Source of the DNA: Bauldia litoralis
GTDB taxonomy: Bacteria > Pseudomonadota > Alphaproteobacteria > Rhizobiales > Kaistiaceae
DNA: 58,208 nt
Assembly: GCA_945882315.1 (NCBI GenBank)
Contig: CAMCWB010000017.1
Span: 1 to 58,208 of the forward strand
Reading direction: 5' to 3'
Shown here: one piece after another, positions 8,618 through 16,694 of the stretch
Layout: every line of letters begins with the position of its first letter
Numbering within the stretch: position 1 is the first letter of the stretch
Notes under the pieces: model-generated
Database searches by the model: none
Seen by the model: the letters and a program-made list of their open reading frames with translations, nothing else
Told to the model about the DNA's origin: nothing
Program-made: the position numbers and the translations under genes

Positions 8618-8673
8618 CATGGGAGAGGCTAACAATGAAGGCTTCCGTCAATCGTCGAACTGCTCACGTCGCT

Positions 8674-10134
8674 CTAATGTCTGGCGGCGGTGTGCTGGAG
8701 CGCCCGCAGGCGTTCGGCGAGCGGCTTGGTCTCGGCCGGCTGCGCGGTTTCCGCCTCGGCAGAAGGCGATGCGGGGACGGCCGTCGGGCGATTGACCGGG
8801 ACCGCACCCGGACGCGGCGCCTCTTCGGCGCGGTGGCCGTTGCTGCCATTCGCGGCGGGCGCCGGCGCGTCGCCTTCGTTGAAGGTCTGGGTGAGACGGA
8901 CGACGTCGCTGGCGATCTGGCCCAGCCGGTCGCGCAGGATCGAATTCTCCCGCTCGATATTCCAGTCCGGACCGGTCAGCCGGCGGAGCTCGGCATTCTC
9001 GGCCGCGAGCGCTTCATTCGTCGCCTCGATGCGCGTCAGCCGCTCGACGAGTTCAGCGCGCTCGGCTTCGGCCGCGGCGATCGCCTTGGCGACATTGTCG
9101 CCGTCGACGGGCTGGTCGGGCGCCAGCGGCGGCGCTTCGGTGAGCGTGTTGAGCATCGCCAGCTCGGCCTTGAGCGCGGCGATCTCGGCGTTGCGGGCAT
9201 CGATCTCGCCGCGCAGGCCACTCTGTTCGGCTTCGAGCTCGGCGAGCCGGGCGTTGACGGTGGCGTCTTCGATCGCGGCGGCAGGCGTCTCCGACGGATA
9301 TGCCTCGCGTGAGGCCTGCAATTCGGCGATGCGGGCGGCGAGGCCCTCGGCACGGGCGCGGCCACGGGCGATCTCGCCGCCGAGGTCACGCGACTCGGCT
9401 GCCCGGCGCTCGAGTTCGGCAAGGCGGCTGGTGCGCTCCGTCTCGATGCGGGCGAGGCTCGCCTCGAGATTGATCGTGCGGCGACGCTCGGCTGCAAGTG
9501 TCGACTGTTCGGCGGCGAGCGAAGCGGCCAGCCGGTCGCGCTCGGCCGTCACGGTGGCGAGGCTCGCCGAGGTGTCGTTCAGCCGATCGGTGAGGTTGGC
9601 GATGTCGGTGGCGTTCGCCGCCAGTTCCATCTTCTGCTCGGCCGTCAACTGCTCGGCAGCGGCGAGCTGGGCCTCCAGCCGTCCGATCGTGGCGATGCGG
9701 CCGGCGAGGTCGGCTTCATGTTTGACGATCAGCTCGCGCGCCACGCGCAGGGTCTCGACCGTGGTCGTATGGTCGGCGTCGAGGATGGCGAGCTTCTTCT
9801 CCAGCGCCTCGATGGTCTCCGACTGGTCGCCGACCTCGTTCGACAGGCGAACGATCTCGATGCGTTTCTGGTTGATCTCGATGACCTGGTCGGTGGTCTT
9901 CTCGCGCAGCCGGTCGGTATTCATCTCCAGCCGCCGCGTCGACATGGCGAATTCGGCGCGCAACTGGTCCTTGTCGGCTTCGATCTCGGCAAGCGTCATC
10001 GGCACCGAGCGCTCGATGCGCTGGCGCGTCAGGCGCATCGCCCGGCGCCAGATGGCGGGCGTCACCAGCACGGCGAGCAGCCCGGCCGTCAGCAAGCCGA
10101 GGGCGAAATACATCACTGCCTGGATCAAGAACAC
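8674..10134 (-). CDS. Membrane-anchored long coiled-coil protein
   Basis: The protein has 486 residues. One N-terminal transmembrane helix (about 5-27) is followed by a basic RRAMRLTRQRIER stretch and a long Ala/Glu/Leu/Arg-rich coiled coil (about 45-385). A disordered Pro/Ala tail ends in LRALQHTAARH. Similar proteins occur as hypothetical proteins in Hyphomicrobiales. The layout suggests an inner-membrane anchored cytoplasmic filament or spacer. Its position next to eipA and the ctrA cell-cycle block invites an envelope or division role, but nothing in the sequence proves it. Confidence 0.75.
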   Translation of the reverse strand: MFLIQAVMYFALGLLTAGLLAVLVTPAIWRRAMRLTRQRIERSVPMTLAEIEADKDQLRAEFAMSTRRLEMNTDRLREKTTDQVIEINQKRIEIVRLSNEVGDQSETIEALEKKLAILDADHTTTVETLRVARELIVKHEADLAGRIATIGRLEAQLAAAEQLTAEQKMELAANATDIANLTDRLNDTSASLATVTAERDRLAASLAAEQSTLAAERRRTINLEASLARIETERTSRLAELERRAAESRDLGGEIARGRARAEGLAARIAELQASREAYPSETPAAAIEDATVNARLAELEAEQSGLRGEIDARNAEIAALKAELAMLNTLTEAPPLAPDQPVDGDNVAKAIAAAEAERAELVERLTRIEATNEALAAENAELRRLTGPDWNIERENSILRDRLGQIASDVVRLTQTFNEGDAPAPAANGSNGHRAEEAPRPGAVPVNRPTAVPASPSAEAETAQPAETKPLAERLRALQHTAARH

Positions 10135-10264
10135 TTCTCCAGTCGACCGCCGTGGTCCGTCGACCGCGGAGGATAGTATGGCGACGTTACAACAGTTTAA
10201 ACTGGAACGGGTTCACACGCGCAAGGAACGTCGTCACACCCTTAAAAGCCCGCAATCCCGCCCT

Positions 10265-10834
10265 TTAGAAGGGGTTCCAGGTGGCGTTCGGGGTGAATTT
10301 CAGGTAGCCGATATTAACGCCCAGCCGGGCGCCGACGCCCGAGACGATCGGCACGACATACATGCCCTTGCCGCCAAGCACGGTCATGCCGACGCCGGCG
10401 ACGAGATAGGCGGAGCCGGCGACGCCGGCATAGCGGTCATAGATCCCCTCGATGCTCGGCAGGTTATAGATGAGCATCATCGTCCGGTTACCCTCGGCGC
10501 CGAGGTCGAAACCGATCGAGGGGCCCTGCCAGAAGATCGGGTGCTGTCCGGCATTCTTGGTGTAGAGCGTGCCTTCGCCATAGCGCAGGCCGCCGACGAT
10601 GGCGCCGGCGCCTTCCTGGCCGAGAATGTAGCCGTTCGGCAGGCCGTAGCGGGCCACGGCATGCTCGACGACGCTGGCGAGACCCTCGCTGACCTGCCCG
10701 AAGAAGCCGTGGCCGGTGTTGACGATTTCCTCGACCGTGTAGTGGGTGCTGCTCGATTGGGCCGCCGCCGGCGCTGCGGCGAAAGCCATACCGATGACGG
10801 CCACGAGCGCCAGAAGGCGCGACATGCGGATCAT
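10265..10834 (-). CDS. eipA: EipA-like periplasmic DUF1134 protein
   Basis: The protein has 189 residues with a signal peptide (about 1-25, ending AAPAAAQ) and a conserved DUF1134 body rich in Gly (GYILGQEGAGAIVGGLRYGEG). In Brucella abortus the DUF1134 protein EipA is periplasmic, supports envelope integrity and is controlled by CtrA. Here it is divergent from chpT, over an intergenic region with three GANTC sites, which fits cell-cycle control. I did not find a full CtrA box in that region. Confidence 0.8.
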   Translation of the reverse strand: MIRMSRLLALVAVIGMAFAAAPAAAQSSSTHYTVEEIVNTGHGFFGQVSEGLASVVEHAVARYGLPNGYILGQEGAGAIVGGLRYGEGTLYTKNAGQHPIFWQGPSIGFDLGAEGNRTMMLIYNLPSIEGIYDRYAGVAGSAYLVAGVGMTVLGGKGMYVVPIVSGVGARLGVNIGYLKFTPNATWNPF

Positions 10835-11031
10835 GAGTCTTGTTCCCTATCTCATCCGATCAGGCGGCCGAACGGCCGACGCGAATCGCGAGGACAGTGT
10901 AAACGAATTGGGGCGCCAGCGCGGCGCAGGAACCTGCCGTTTCGGTTGGCAGGCCCGCCCTGCCGGTGTATCCCCGAGGGAATTGCCGGAAAGCGATTCG
11001 TCGCCTTTGGCCGGCGCGTCAAGGAGGATGA
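10835..11031. promoter_or_regulatory. Divergent eipA/chpT control region with three GANTC sites
   Basis: GAGTC (10835-10839), GAATC (10883-10887) and GATTC (10995-10999) are CcrM methylation sites within 165 bp of divergent promoters. AAGGAGGATGA precedes the chpT ATG. No TTAA-N7-TTAA box is seen. Confidence 0.5.
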
Positions 11032-11691
11032 ATGTCCGACCGCGTCGAAATCGAGGCGCTCGATCTTGCTGCGCTTCTGTGCAGCCGGGTCTGTCACGAC
11101 ATCATCTCGCCGGTCGGCGCGATCATCAACGGGCTCGAAGTCCTCGACGAGGACAAGGGCGAGGAGATGCAGAAATTCGCCTTCGAGCTGATCCGCAAGA
11201 GCGCGGACCAGGCTTCGGCGAAGCTGCAATTCGCCCGCCTGGCCTTCGGCGCCGCCGGTTCGACCACCGCCGAGATCGATCTCGGCGACGCCGAGAAGGT
11301 GGCGACCGGCTACATGAAATCCGAGAAACCGGAATTCTCCTGGCAGGCGCCGCGGGTGCTGATGGGCAAGAACCGGGTCAAGCTCATCCTCAACCTCGTC
11401 CTGCTCGCCGTCGGCGCGGTGCCGCGCGGCGGCAGCGTCCGGGTCCTGATCGAGGGGGAGGCCGACCGGCCGAACTTTACGCTGCGCTCGTCGGGCCCCA
11501 GCGCTCGGATCCCGCCGGCCTTCGAAAAACTGGTGCCCGGCGACATCGCCGGCCTCCTAATCGATGCGCAGGCGGTCCAGGCCTATTACACTGGGGCGCT
11601 CGCCCGGGCCTGCGACATGACCATCGCCGCGGTCCTCGACGAGGCCGATGTCGTCATCACGGCAACCTCGCCGGCCAAGGCGGAAGCCTGA
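11032..11691 (+). CDS. chpT: Histidine phosphotransferase ChpT
   Basis: The protein has 219 residues. The phospho-accepting His is H22 in CSRVCHDIISPVGAI, in the DHp-like helix, followed by a degenerate ATPase-like domain (about 90-215) without ATP motifs. ChpT moves phosphate from the hybrid kinase CckA to CtrA and CpdR, making it the central relay of the alphaproteobacterial cell cycle. A strong ribosome site (AAGGAGG) precedes it. CtrA itself is encoded 0.7 kb further on, on the opposite strand. No cckA or cpdR is in the window. Confidence 0.9.
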   Translation: MSDRVEIEALDLAALLCSRVCHDIISPVGAIINGLEVLDEDKGEEMQKFAFELIRKSADQASAKLQFARLAFGAAGSTTAEIDLGDAEKVATGYMKSEKPEFSWQAPRVLMGKNRVKLILNLVLLAVGAVPRGGSVRVLIEGEADRPNFTLRSSGPSARIPPAFEKLVPGDIAGLLIDAQAVQAYYTGALARACDMTIAAVLDEADVVITATSPAKAEA

Positions 11692-11812
11692 TACGGCTAA
11701 TTCTCGCGCGGGATTTCAAGTTAATTTAACGCTTGTGGCCTAGGCCTTTGCAATCGATGGATGGCATCCGCATGGGTGACATCCGCATATCCCCCAAGGG
11801 GAGGGCGGGCCC

Positions 11813-12181
11813 ATGAAATATTGTCTGGTCGTCGACGATTCGAGCATCGTCCGAAAAGTCGCGCGGCGGATCATGGAAGATCTCGAATTCGCCGTCGCGG
11901 AGGCGGAGGACGGTGCGCAGGCGCTGGAGCTCTGCCGCCAGACCATGCCCGACCTCATTCTTCTCGACTGGTCGATGCCGGTGATGGACGGCGTCGAGTT
12001 CCTCGCCAAGCTGCGCCAGGCCGAGACCGGCGGCGACCGGCCGAAGGTCGTCTTCTGCACGACCGAGAACGACGTCGCCCAGATCGCCAAGGCGATGCGG
12101 GCCGGCGCCGACGACTATCTGATGAAGCCGTTCGACCGCGAACTGGTCGAAGCCAAGCTCCAGGAAGTCGGCGCCCTCTAG
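11813..12181 (+). CDS. Single-domain CheY-like response regulator
   Basis: The protein is a 122-residue receiver domain. It has the acidic pair D8/D9, phospho-acceptor D52 (LILLDWSMPVMDG), T83 and K105 (LMKPFD). There is no output domain. It follows chpT in the same direction, an order I associate with the chpT-linked CheY-like protein (annotated CheY3 in related genomes). The output target is unknown, possibly the ChpT relay or motility. Its TAG stop lies in the end of an interspersed repeat (TAGAGCATGATC). Confidence 0.85.
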   Translation: MKYCLVVDDSSIVRKVARRIMEDLEFAVAEAEDGAQALELCRQTMPDLILLDWSMPVMDGVEFLAKLRQAETGGDRPKVVFCTTENDVAQIAKAMRAGADDYLMKPFDRELVEAKLQEVGAL

Positions 12182-12271
12182 AGCATGATCCAATCGGATC
12201 ACGCTCTAGATTCTTTGAATTTGCGCAATGTCGGACGGAAAACCGGTCTCAACTTTTCCTGACATTGCTCT
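12180..12271. repeat. Interspersed mosaic repeat, copy A
   Basis: The element runs from AGAGCATGATCC to GACATTGCTCT, with an internal GCGCAATGTCGGACGGAAAACC. Its ends form an inverted repeat (AGAGC/GCTCT). Relatives are at 50991-51062 and 53863-53991, and a short end piece is at 34429. The first T-A-G of the element serves as the stop codon of the preceding gene. Confidence 0.75.
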
Positions 12272-12295
12272 GGCCCTCAACCTTCTCCCTGAAAT

Positions 12296-12320
12296 GAAAA
12301 AGCCCCGCGAGAGCGGGGCT
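12296..12320 (-). terminator. Rho-independent terminator of ctrA
   Basis: The stem AGCCCCGC/GCGGGGCT has a 4-base loop (12301-12320). On the minus strand it is followed by a T run (AAAA at 12297-12300 on the plus strand). It lies 28 bases past the ctrA stop. Confidence 0.85.
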
Positions 12321-12347
12321 TCCTCGATCCGACCAGCGCGAAGCCGA

Positions 12348-13049
12348 TCAGGCACTTTCGCGAATTTCATGCTCGTCCGGCTCGCGCAGCACATAGCCGC
12401 GGCCCCAGACGGTCTCGATGTAGTTGTTGCCGTTGGTCGCCGAAGCGAGCTTCTTGCGGAGCTTGCAGATGAAGACGTCGATGATCTTCAGCTCCGGCTC
12501 GTCCATGCCGCCGTAGAGATGGTTGAGGAACATCTCCTTGGTGAGCGTCGTCCCCTTGCGGAGCGAGAGCAGCTCCAGCATCTGGTATTCCTTGCCGGTC
12601 AGATGGACCCGCTGGCTGTTGACCTCGACGGTCTTGGTGTCGAGGTTGACGGTCAGGTCGCCCGTCGTGATGACCGACTGGGCATGGCCCTTAGACCGGC
12701 GCACGATGGCGTGGATGCGGGCGACAAGCTCGTCCTTGTGGAAGGGCTTGGTCATATAATCGTCGGCGCCGAAGCCCAGGCCGCGAACCTTGTCCTCGAT
12801 GCCGGCGAGGCCGGAAAGGATCAGGATCGGCGTCTTGACCTTGGAGACGCGAAGCGTCCGCAGAACCTCGTAGCCCGACATGTCGGGAAGGTTCAGGTCG
12901 AGAAGGATGATGTCGTAATCATATAGCTTGCCTAGATCGACCCCCTCTTCGCCAAGGTCGGTCGTGTAGACATTGAAGCTCTCCGACTTCAGCATCAGTT
13001 CGATGCTTTGTGCCGTCGCGCTGTCGTCTTCAATCAGAAGAACTCGCAT
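12348..13049 (-). CDS. ctrA: Cell-cycle master regulator CtrA
   Basis: The protein has 233 residues and is an OmpR-type response regulator. The receiver (1-118) has the acidic pocket E7/D8/D9, phospho-acceptor D51 ([10 protein letters not shown]) and K101 (YMTKPF). The winged helix (about 125-228) has the near-invariant CtrA signature [20 protein letters not shown]. Phosphorylated CtrA binds TTAA-N7-TTAAC and controls division, flagellar and replication genes. A perfect box lies upstream at 13242-13257, so autoregulation is likely. The C-terminus ends in ESA, loosely like the hydrophobic ClpXP degradation tag of the Caulobacter protein. Confidence 0.97.
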   Translation of the reverse strand: MRVLLIEDDSATAQSIELMLKSESFNVYTTDLGEEGVDLGKLYDYDIILLDLNLPDMSGYEVLRTLRVSKVKTPILILSGLAGIEDKVRGLGFGADDYMTKPFHKDELVARIHAIVRRSKGHAQSVITTGDLTVNLDTKTVEVNSQRVHLTGKEYQMLELLSLRKGTTLTKEMFLNHLYGGMDEPELKIIDVFICKLRKKLASATNGNNYIETVWGRGYVLREPDEHEIRESA

Positions 13050-13465
13050 CCCAATCCCCTCGATTCTCCGTCACGGGCTTGGCGCGCCGGCCAAAACGCG
13101 CCGACACGAAGAAACGGTTAACCCCGATTCGCGACGCTACTCTCCAATGGTTAACAAAAATTGATTCCATAGCGAAAGAGCATTAATGAAAAATATTGGT
13201 AAATTCTTACATTAAGCTGAAAAGGCGACAGGTTTTGAAGTTTAAGCAGTTGTTAACCAAGATGAGGAATTGCCGCTAAGCGATTCACCAGACTCGCGAA
13301 ATAGGAAGAAATCCGGGTAGTCCGGTTTACCCCGCATTAAACGGTCTGCCCGCATGATTAACGTCAGACGTAAACGAAAGGTTAGCGGCCGCGTTTGCGC
13401 GTTACGATTTTTGGCGAGGAATCGCCAGAAATGTGATTGCACCGCGCCGCGGGAGTGAGTTTTCG
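13050..13465. promoter_or_regulatory. ctrA/fliJ divergent regulatory region
   Basis: This 416-base gene-free region has unusually AT-rich patches. It carries GANTC sites at 13062, 13126, 13163, 13282, 13291 and 13419. Further TTAA half-sites (GTTAAC near 13151 and 13253) suggest several CtrA contacts. Promoter hexamers could not be assigned with confidence. It separates ctrA from fliJ. Confidence 0.7.
13242..13257. promoter_or_regulatory. CtrA box, full consensus
   Basis: TTAA (13242-13245), a 7-base spacer GCAGTTG, and TTAAC (13253-13257) match the TTAA-N7-TTAAC consensus exactly. The box is 193 bases upstream of the ctrA start and 209 bases from fliJ, so it could serve either gene. Confidence 0.8.
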
Positions 13466-13879
13466 ATGAAGTCGCGCGAGGGACTCATTCGGCTTAAGCG
13501 CTTCCAGGTCGACGAGAAGCGTCGCCAGGTTGCCCAGATTCAAACGATGATCACGGAATTCGAGCGCGTGGCGCGCGAACTGAACGACCAGGTGGTTGCC
13601 GAACAGGATCGCAGCGGCATTCACGACACCGCGCATTTCGCTTATCCGACCTTCGCCAAGGCTGCCATGCAGCGGCGCGACAATCTCCTTGGCTCGATCG
13701 CAGGCCTCACCGAGCAGTTGCACACCGCCGAGGCGGAATGTGCCGAGGCGGTCAGCGAGCTCGAGAAATATGAGGCGATCGCCGAACGCGACCACGATCG
13801 CCACGACGACCGGGCCGACGCGACAGTCCGCGATCTCGGCCGCAGCGGCCCGACGACGCGCGCAGCCCTCGGGCGTTAA
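13466..13879 (+). CDS. fliJ: Flagellar export protein FliJ
   Basis: Starting at ATG 13466, the protein has 137 residues. It is basic and almost wholly helical/coiled coil (MKSREGLIRLKRFQVDEKRRQVAQIQ...), the pattern of alphaproteobacterial FliJ. FliJ works with the ATPase FliI and escorts export chaperones at the flagellar type III gate. fliI is not adjacent. The gene shares the CtrA-box region with ctrA, consistent with CtrA control of early flagellar genes. Confidence 0.8.
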   Translation: MKSREGLIRLKRFQVDEKRRQVAQIQTMITEFERVARELNDQVVAEQDRSGIHDTAHFAYPTFAKAAMQRRDNLLGSIAGLTEQLHTAEAECAEAVSELEKYEAIAERDHDRHDDRADATVRDLGRSGPTTRAALGR

Positions 13880-13912
13880 CCTCTCGTCCGGCGATCGACA
13901 CCCGGACTCCGT

Positions 13913-14527
13913 CTATTTCGACTCGATCAACGCAACATGCGGACCGGCCTCGCGCGGCAGATGGCCGGTGAGCCGCGGATCCGGCGTGACCTCGATCGCA
14001 AACTTGTAAGGCGTGAAGCCGGCGCGACGGTAGAATGGGACCGCGGCCGGATGGTCGAAGGTGCAGGTGTGCAGCCAGATGCGCCCGACGCCTTCTTCCT
14101 GGGCCCGCGCATGGACTCGCTCCATGAGGAAAGCGGCCGCGCCTTTTCCGGTGACTTTGGCGACGACGCCGAACATCGCCACCTCGACATTCCCGGCCAG
14201 GCTCCAGTCCAGTTCGGCGAAGCCGACCGTCTCGCCATCGTGCTCCAGCGCCAGGATTTCGGTCGTCGGCGCCGTCAGCCAGACCGCGAGCCTGGCGTCG
14301 TCGAGGATGGCGCGCTCGAACCAGAGCCAGCGTTCGCCGACGCGCCGGTAGATGGCGCGATACCAGGCATTCGACGGAGACCGGAGGCTTCGCGTCCGAT
14401 AGAGGCTGACGCCGGGCGCGGGCAGGGCCTGCGGCGAGACCGTCTTTTCGAGATAGGTGACGACATTGGCGATGCGGCCCGCGGGGAGGTCGGTATAGCC
14501 GTCGAGGTCGAGCGGGATCGTCGGCAA
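13913..14527 (-). CDS. GNAT-family N-acetyltransferase
   Basis: The recognisable protein begins LPTIPLDLDGYTDLPAGRIANVVTYLE. The best start is TTG at 14527, with GGAG nine bases before it, giving 204 residues. The GNAT core shows VEVAMFGVVAKVTGKGAAAFLMERV (acetyl-CoA pyrophosphate loop region) and FYRRAGF near the end. The substrate is unknown. The start lies just past the stop of the DUF3572 gene on the same strand, so the two are probably co-transcribed. Confidence 0.8.
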   Translation of the reverse strand: MPTIPLDLDGYTDLPAGRIANVVTYLEKTVSPQALPAPGVSLYRTRSLRSPSNAWYRAIYRRVGERWLWFERAILDDARLAVWLTAPTTEILALEHDGETVGFAELDWSLAGNVEVAMFGVVAKVTGKGAAAFLMERVHARAQEEGVGRIWLHTCTFDHPAAVPFYRRAGFTPYKFAIEVTPDPRLTGHLPREAGPHVALIESK

Positions 14528-14532
14528 GGGCT

Positions 14533-14832
14533 TCAGCTCCAGTAGGCGGTCGGATCGAGATGGTGGCGCGCCCTGGCGATGGCCGCCGGCGCCAGGCCTT
14601 CGCCCTCGGCGAAGACCATCATCAAGGCCTCGTCCTGAAGCAGGAAATCGAGGACGCCGCCGAGGAATTGCGGCTCTGCGGCGCATTGGCGCAGAGTGGA
14701 CGGGTCGATCCCCGTCAGCGCGAGAAAGCGGCCGAGATCGTCGGGCCGTTCGGCGAGGAAAGAAAGCCCTTTGATTGCAATGGCTTCGGCATCCTGACCG
14801 ACAGTTTGATTCAAGTTTCCGCGAGGGGGCAT
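14533..14832 (-). CDS. DUF3572 family protein
   Basis: Starting at ATG 14832, the protein has 99 residues. It is mostly helical: AEAIAIKGLSFLAERPDDLGRFLALTGIDPSTLRQ and a C-terminal VLDFLLQDEALMMVFAEGEGL match the DUF3572 pattern found in Hyphomicrobiales next to divK. The function is unknown. It is divergent from divK (107 bases apart). Confidence 0.8.
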   Translation of the reverse strand: MPPRGNLNQTVGQDAEAIAIKGLSFLAERPDDLGRFLALTGIDPSTLRQCAAEPQFLGGVLDFLLQDEALMMVFAEGEGLAPAAIARARHHLDPTAYWS

Positions 14833-14939
14833 ATTACCGTTTCCGAAAGGAATGATGCCTAGGATTATCCTATAATCAAATCCGACGGGTGCCGGACGGC
14901 AAGGGGCCGATCCGCGTCTCACCGCGAGGCGCAGTCGAG

Positions 14940-15311
14940 ATGCCCAAGACAGTTCTGGTTGTCGAGGACAATGAGCTCAATATGAAGCTCTTCCACGATC
15001 TTCTCGAGGCCAACGGCTACAACATCGTGCAGACCCGCAGCGGCCTCGAAGCGATCGGGCTGGCGCGCACGCACCGCCCCGATCTGATCCTCATGGATAT
15101 CCAGTTGCCCGAGGTCTCCGGCCTCGAAGTCACGAAGTGGATCAAGGAGGATGACGACCTCCGCACGATCCCGGTGATCGCTATCACCGCCTTTGCGATG
15201 AAGGGCGACGAGGAACGCATCCGCCAGGGCGGCTGCGAGGCCTATCTTTCGAAGCCGATCTCGGTGACCAAGTTCATCGAGACGGTGAAGACCTACCTTG
15301 GTGACGGCTGA
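14940..15311 (+). CDS. divK: Single-domain response regulator DivK
   Basis: The protein has 123 residues starting [22 protein letters not shown]. The phospho-acceptor is D53 ([13 protein letters not shown]), with Lys in YLSKPIS. It is a receiver only, closely matching DivK. DivK is phosphorylated by DivJ/PleC-type kinases, binds DivL and so tunes CckA-ChpT-CtrA. pleD follows after 12 bases, the canonical divK-pleD operon. A TATAAT at 14871-14876 may be the -10 box, but no matching -35 is clear. Confidence 0.95.
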   Translation: MPKTVLVVEDNELNMKLFHDLLEANGYNIVQTRSGLEAIGLARTHRPDLILMDIQLPEVSGLEVTKWIKEDDDLRTIPVIAITAFAMKGDEERIRQGGCEAYLSKPISVTKFIETVKTYLGDG

Positions 15312-15323
15312 GGGGATGCGGAT

Positions 15324-16694
15324 TTGAGCGCGCGCGTTCTCGTCGTCGACGACGTCATCGCCAATGTGAAGCTGCTCGAAGCCCGGCTCACCGCCGAGTA
15401 TTTCGAGGTCGTCACCGCCATGAACGGACCCGAGGCGCTGGAAGTCTGCGCCCGCGGCCAGTGCGACATCGTCCTTCTCGACGTTATGATGCCGGGCATG
15501 GACGGCTTCGAGGTCTGCCGCCGCATCAAGGCCAATCCGCGCACCGCCTATCTGCCGGTGATCATGATCACGGCGCTCGACCAGGCCTCGGACCGCGTCG
15601 CCGGCCTCGACGCCGGCGCCGACGATTTCCTGACCAAGCCGGTCGGCGACATCGCGCTGGTGACGCGCGTCAAGAGCCTGGTGCGGCTCAAGCGCCTGAC
15701 CGACGAATTGATGATGCGCGCCGCGACGTCGAGCGAGTTCGGCCTCGACGACGCCATGGACGCCGCGAGCCTCGCGGGCGAGGGGGGCAGGGTCCTCCTC
15801 GTCGAAGACCAGCCGGCGACCATCGATCGGATCCGGCGGACGCTGGCCGACACGCATACGATCGACTGCGAGACCGATCCGCAGGAAGCCCTCTTCCGCG
15901 CCGCCGAGGGCGACTACGACCTTGCCATCGTCAGCCTCGGACTCGACCGCATCGACGGCCTGCGGCTCTGCTCGCAGATCCGCTCGCTCGACCGCACGCG
16001 GCTGCTGCCGATCCTGGTCATCGTCGGTCCGGACGACAATCCGCGGCTCCTGCGCGGCCTCGACCTCGGCATCAACGACTATCTGATGCGGCCGGTCGAT
16101 CCGAACGAACTCCGGGCGCGCGTCCGGACGCAGGTCCGCCGCAAGCGCTTCTCGGACCGTCTGCGCGATAACATGCAGATGACCATGGAGATGGCCATCA
16201 CCGACGGCCTCACCGGCCTCCATAACCGCCGCTATCTCGAGCGCCACCTCGCGACGCTGGTCCTGCAGGCGGTGGCGCGCGGCAAGCCGCTGTCGCTGCT
16301 CGTCCTCGACATCGATTATTTCAAGACGATCAACGACACCTATGGACATGCCGCCGGCGACGACGTGCTGCGCGAATTCTCGCGGCGGCTGCGCAAGGCC
16401 GTCCGCGGCATCGACCTTGCCTGCCGGCTGGACGGCGAGGAATTCGTCATCGCCATGCCCGATACCGATGCGGCCCTGGCGCTTCTGGTTGGCGAGCGTC
16501 TCCGCCAGAAGATGGCCGGCGAGCCGTTCCAGGTCGCCGATAGTCCGACCGGGCTGGCCGTGACGGTTTCGATCGGCGTCAGCTCGCTCGCAGGCGGCGA
16601 GGACACGCCGAAGGCGCTCCTGAAAAGGGCCGATGAAGCGCTCTACGAGGCCAAGCGGAACGGGCGTAACCGGGTTGTGTCGACCGCGTCCTGA
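15324..16694 (+). CDS. pleD: Diguanylate cyclase response regulator PleD
   Basis: TTG start; 456 residues. Receiver 1 has D53 (IVLLDVMMPGMD). Receiver 2 (about 155-275) lacks the phospho-Asp (AIVSLGLDRIDG) and serves as an adaptor. The GGDEF domain (about 290-456) has the inhibitory I-site RxxD as RGID (about 361-364). Its active-site motif reads DGEEF, not GGEEF (about 370-374), a change in the first Gly. PleD makes c-di-GMP during the swarmer-to-stalk type transition. Whether DGEEF is fully active is uncertain. Confidence 0.95.
   Translation: MSARVLVVDDVIANVKLLEARLTAEYFEVVTAMNGPEALEVCARGQCDIVLLDVMMPGMDGFEVCRRIKANPRTAYLPVIMITALDQASDRVAGLDAGADDFLTKPVGDIALVTRVKSLVRLKRLTDELMMRAATSSEFGLDDAMDAASLAGEGGRVLLVEDQPATIDRIRRTLADTHTIDCETDPQEALFRAAEGDYDLAIVSLGLDRIDGLRLCSQIRSLDRTRLLPILVIVGPDDNPRLLRGLDLGINDYLMRPVDPNELRARVRTQVRRKRFSDRLRDNMQMTMEMAITDGLTGLHNRRYLERHLATLVLQAVARGKPLSLLVLDIDYFKTINDTYGHAAGDDVLREFSRRLRKAVRGIDLACRLDGEEFVIAMPDTDAALALLVGERLRQKMAGEPFQVADSPTGLAVTVSIGVSSLAGGEDTPKALLKRADEALYEAKRNGRNRVVSTAS

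Larger units (their letters stand above)
8103..8630. repeat. Second compound palindromic element with two MITE insertions
   Basis: This gene-free stretch of 600 bases repeats the layout at 2971-3292. CCCTCTCCC-AAG-GGGAGAGGG (8107-8244) is split by MITE copy 2. GGGGTGAGGGG lies near 8280, with a facing CCCCTCCCCC near 8350. CCCTCTCCC...GGGAGAGG (8397-8628) is split by a third element. No coding frame has convincing protein character. Confidence 0.75.

Noticed and set aside
8690-11191. 833-codon plus-strand frame over the coiled-coil and eipA genes
   Set aside because: Ser/Ala/Arg runs reflect the reverse complement of heptad repeats, and it overlaps three recognised genes.
11720-11730. GTTAATTTAAC as a second CtrA box before the CheY-like gene
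   Set aside because: The two TTAA halves have no 7-base spacer, so it does not fit the consensus.
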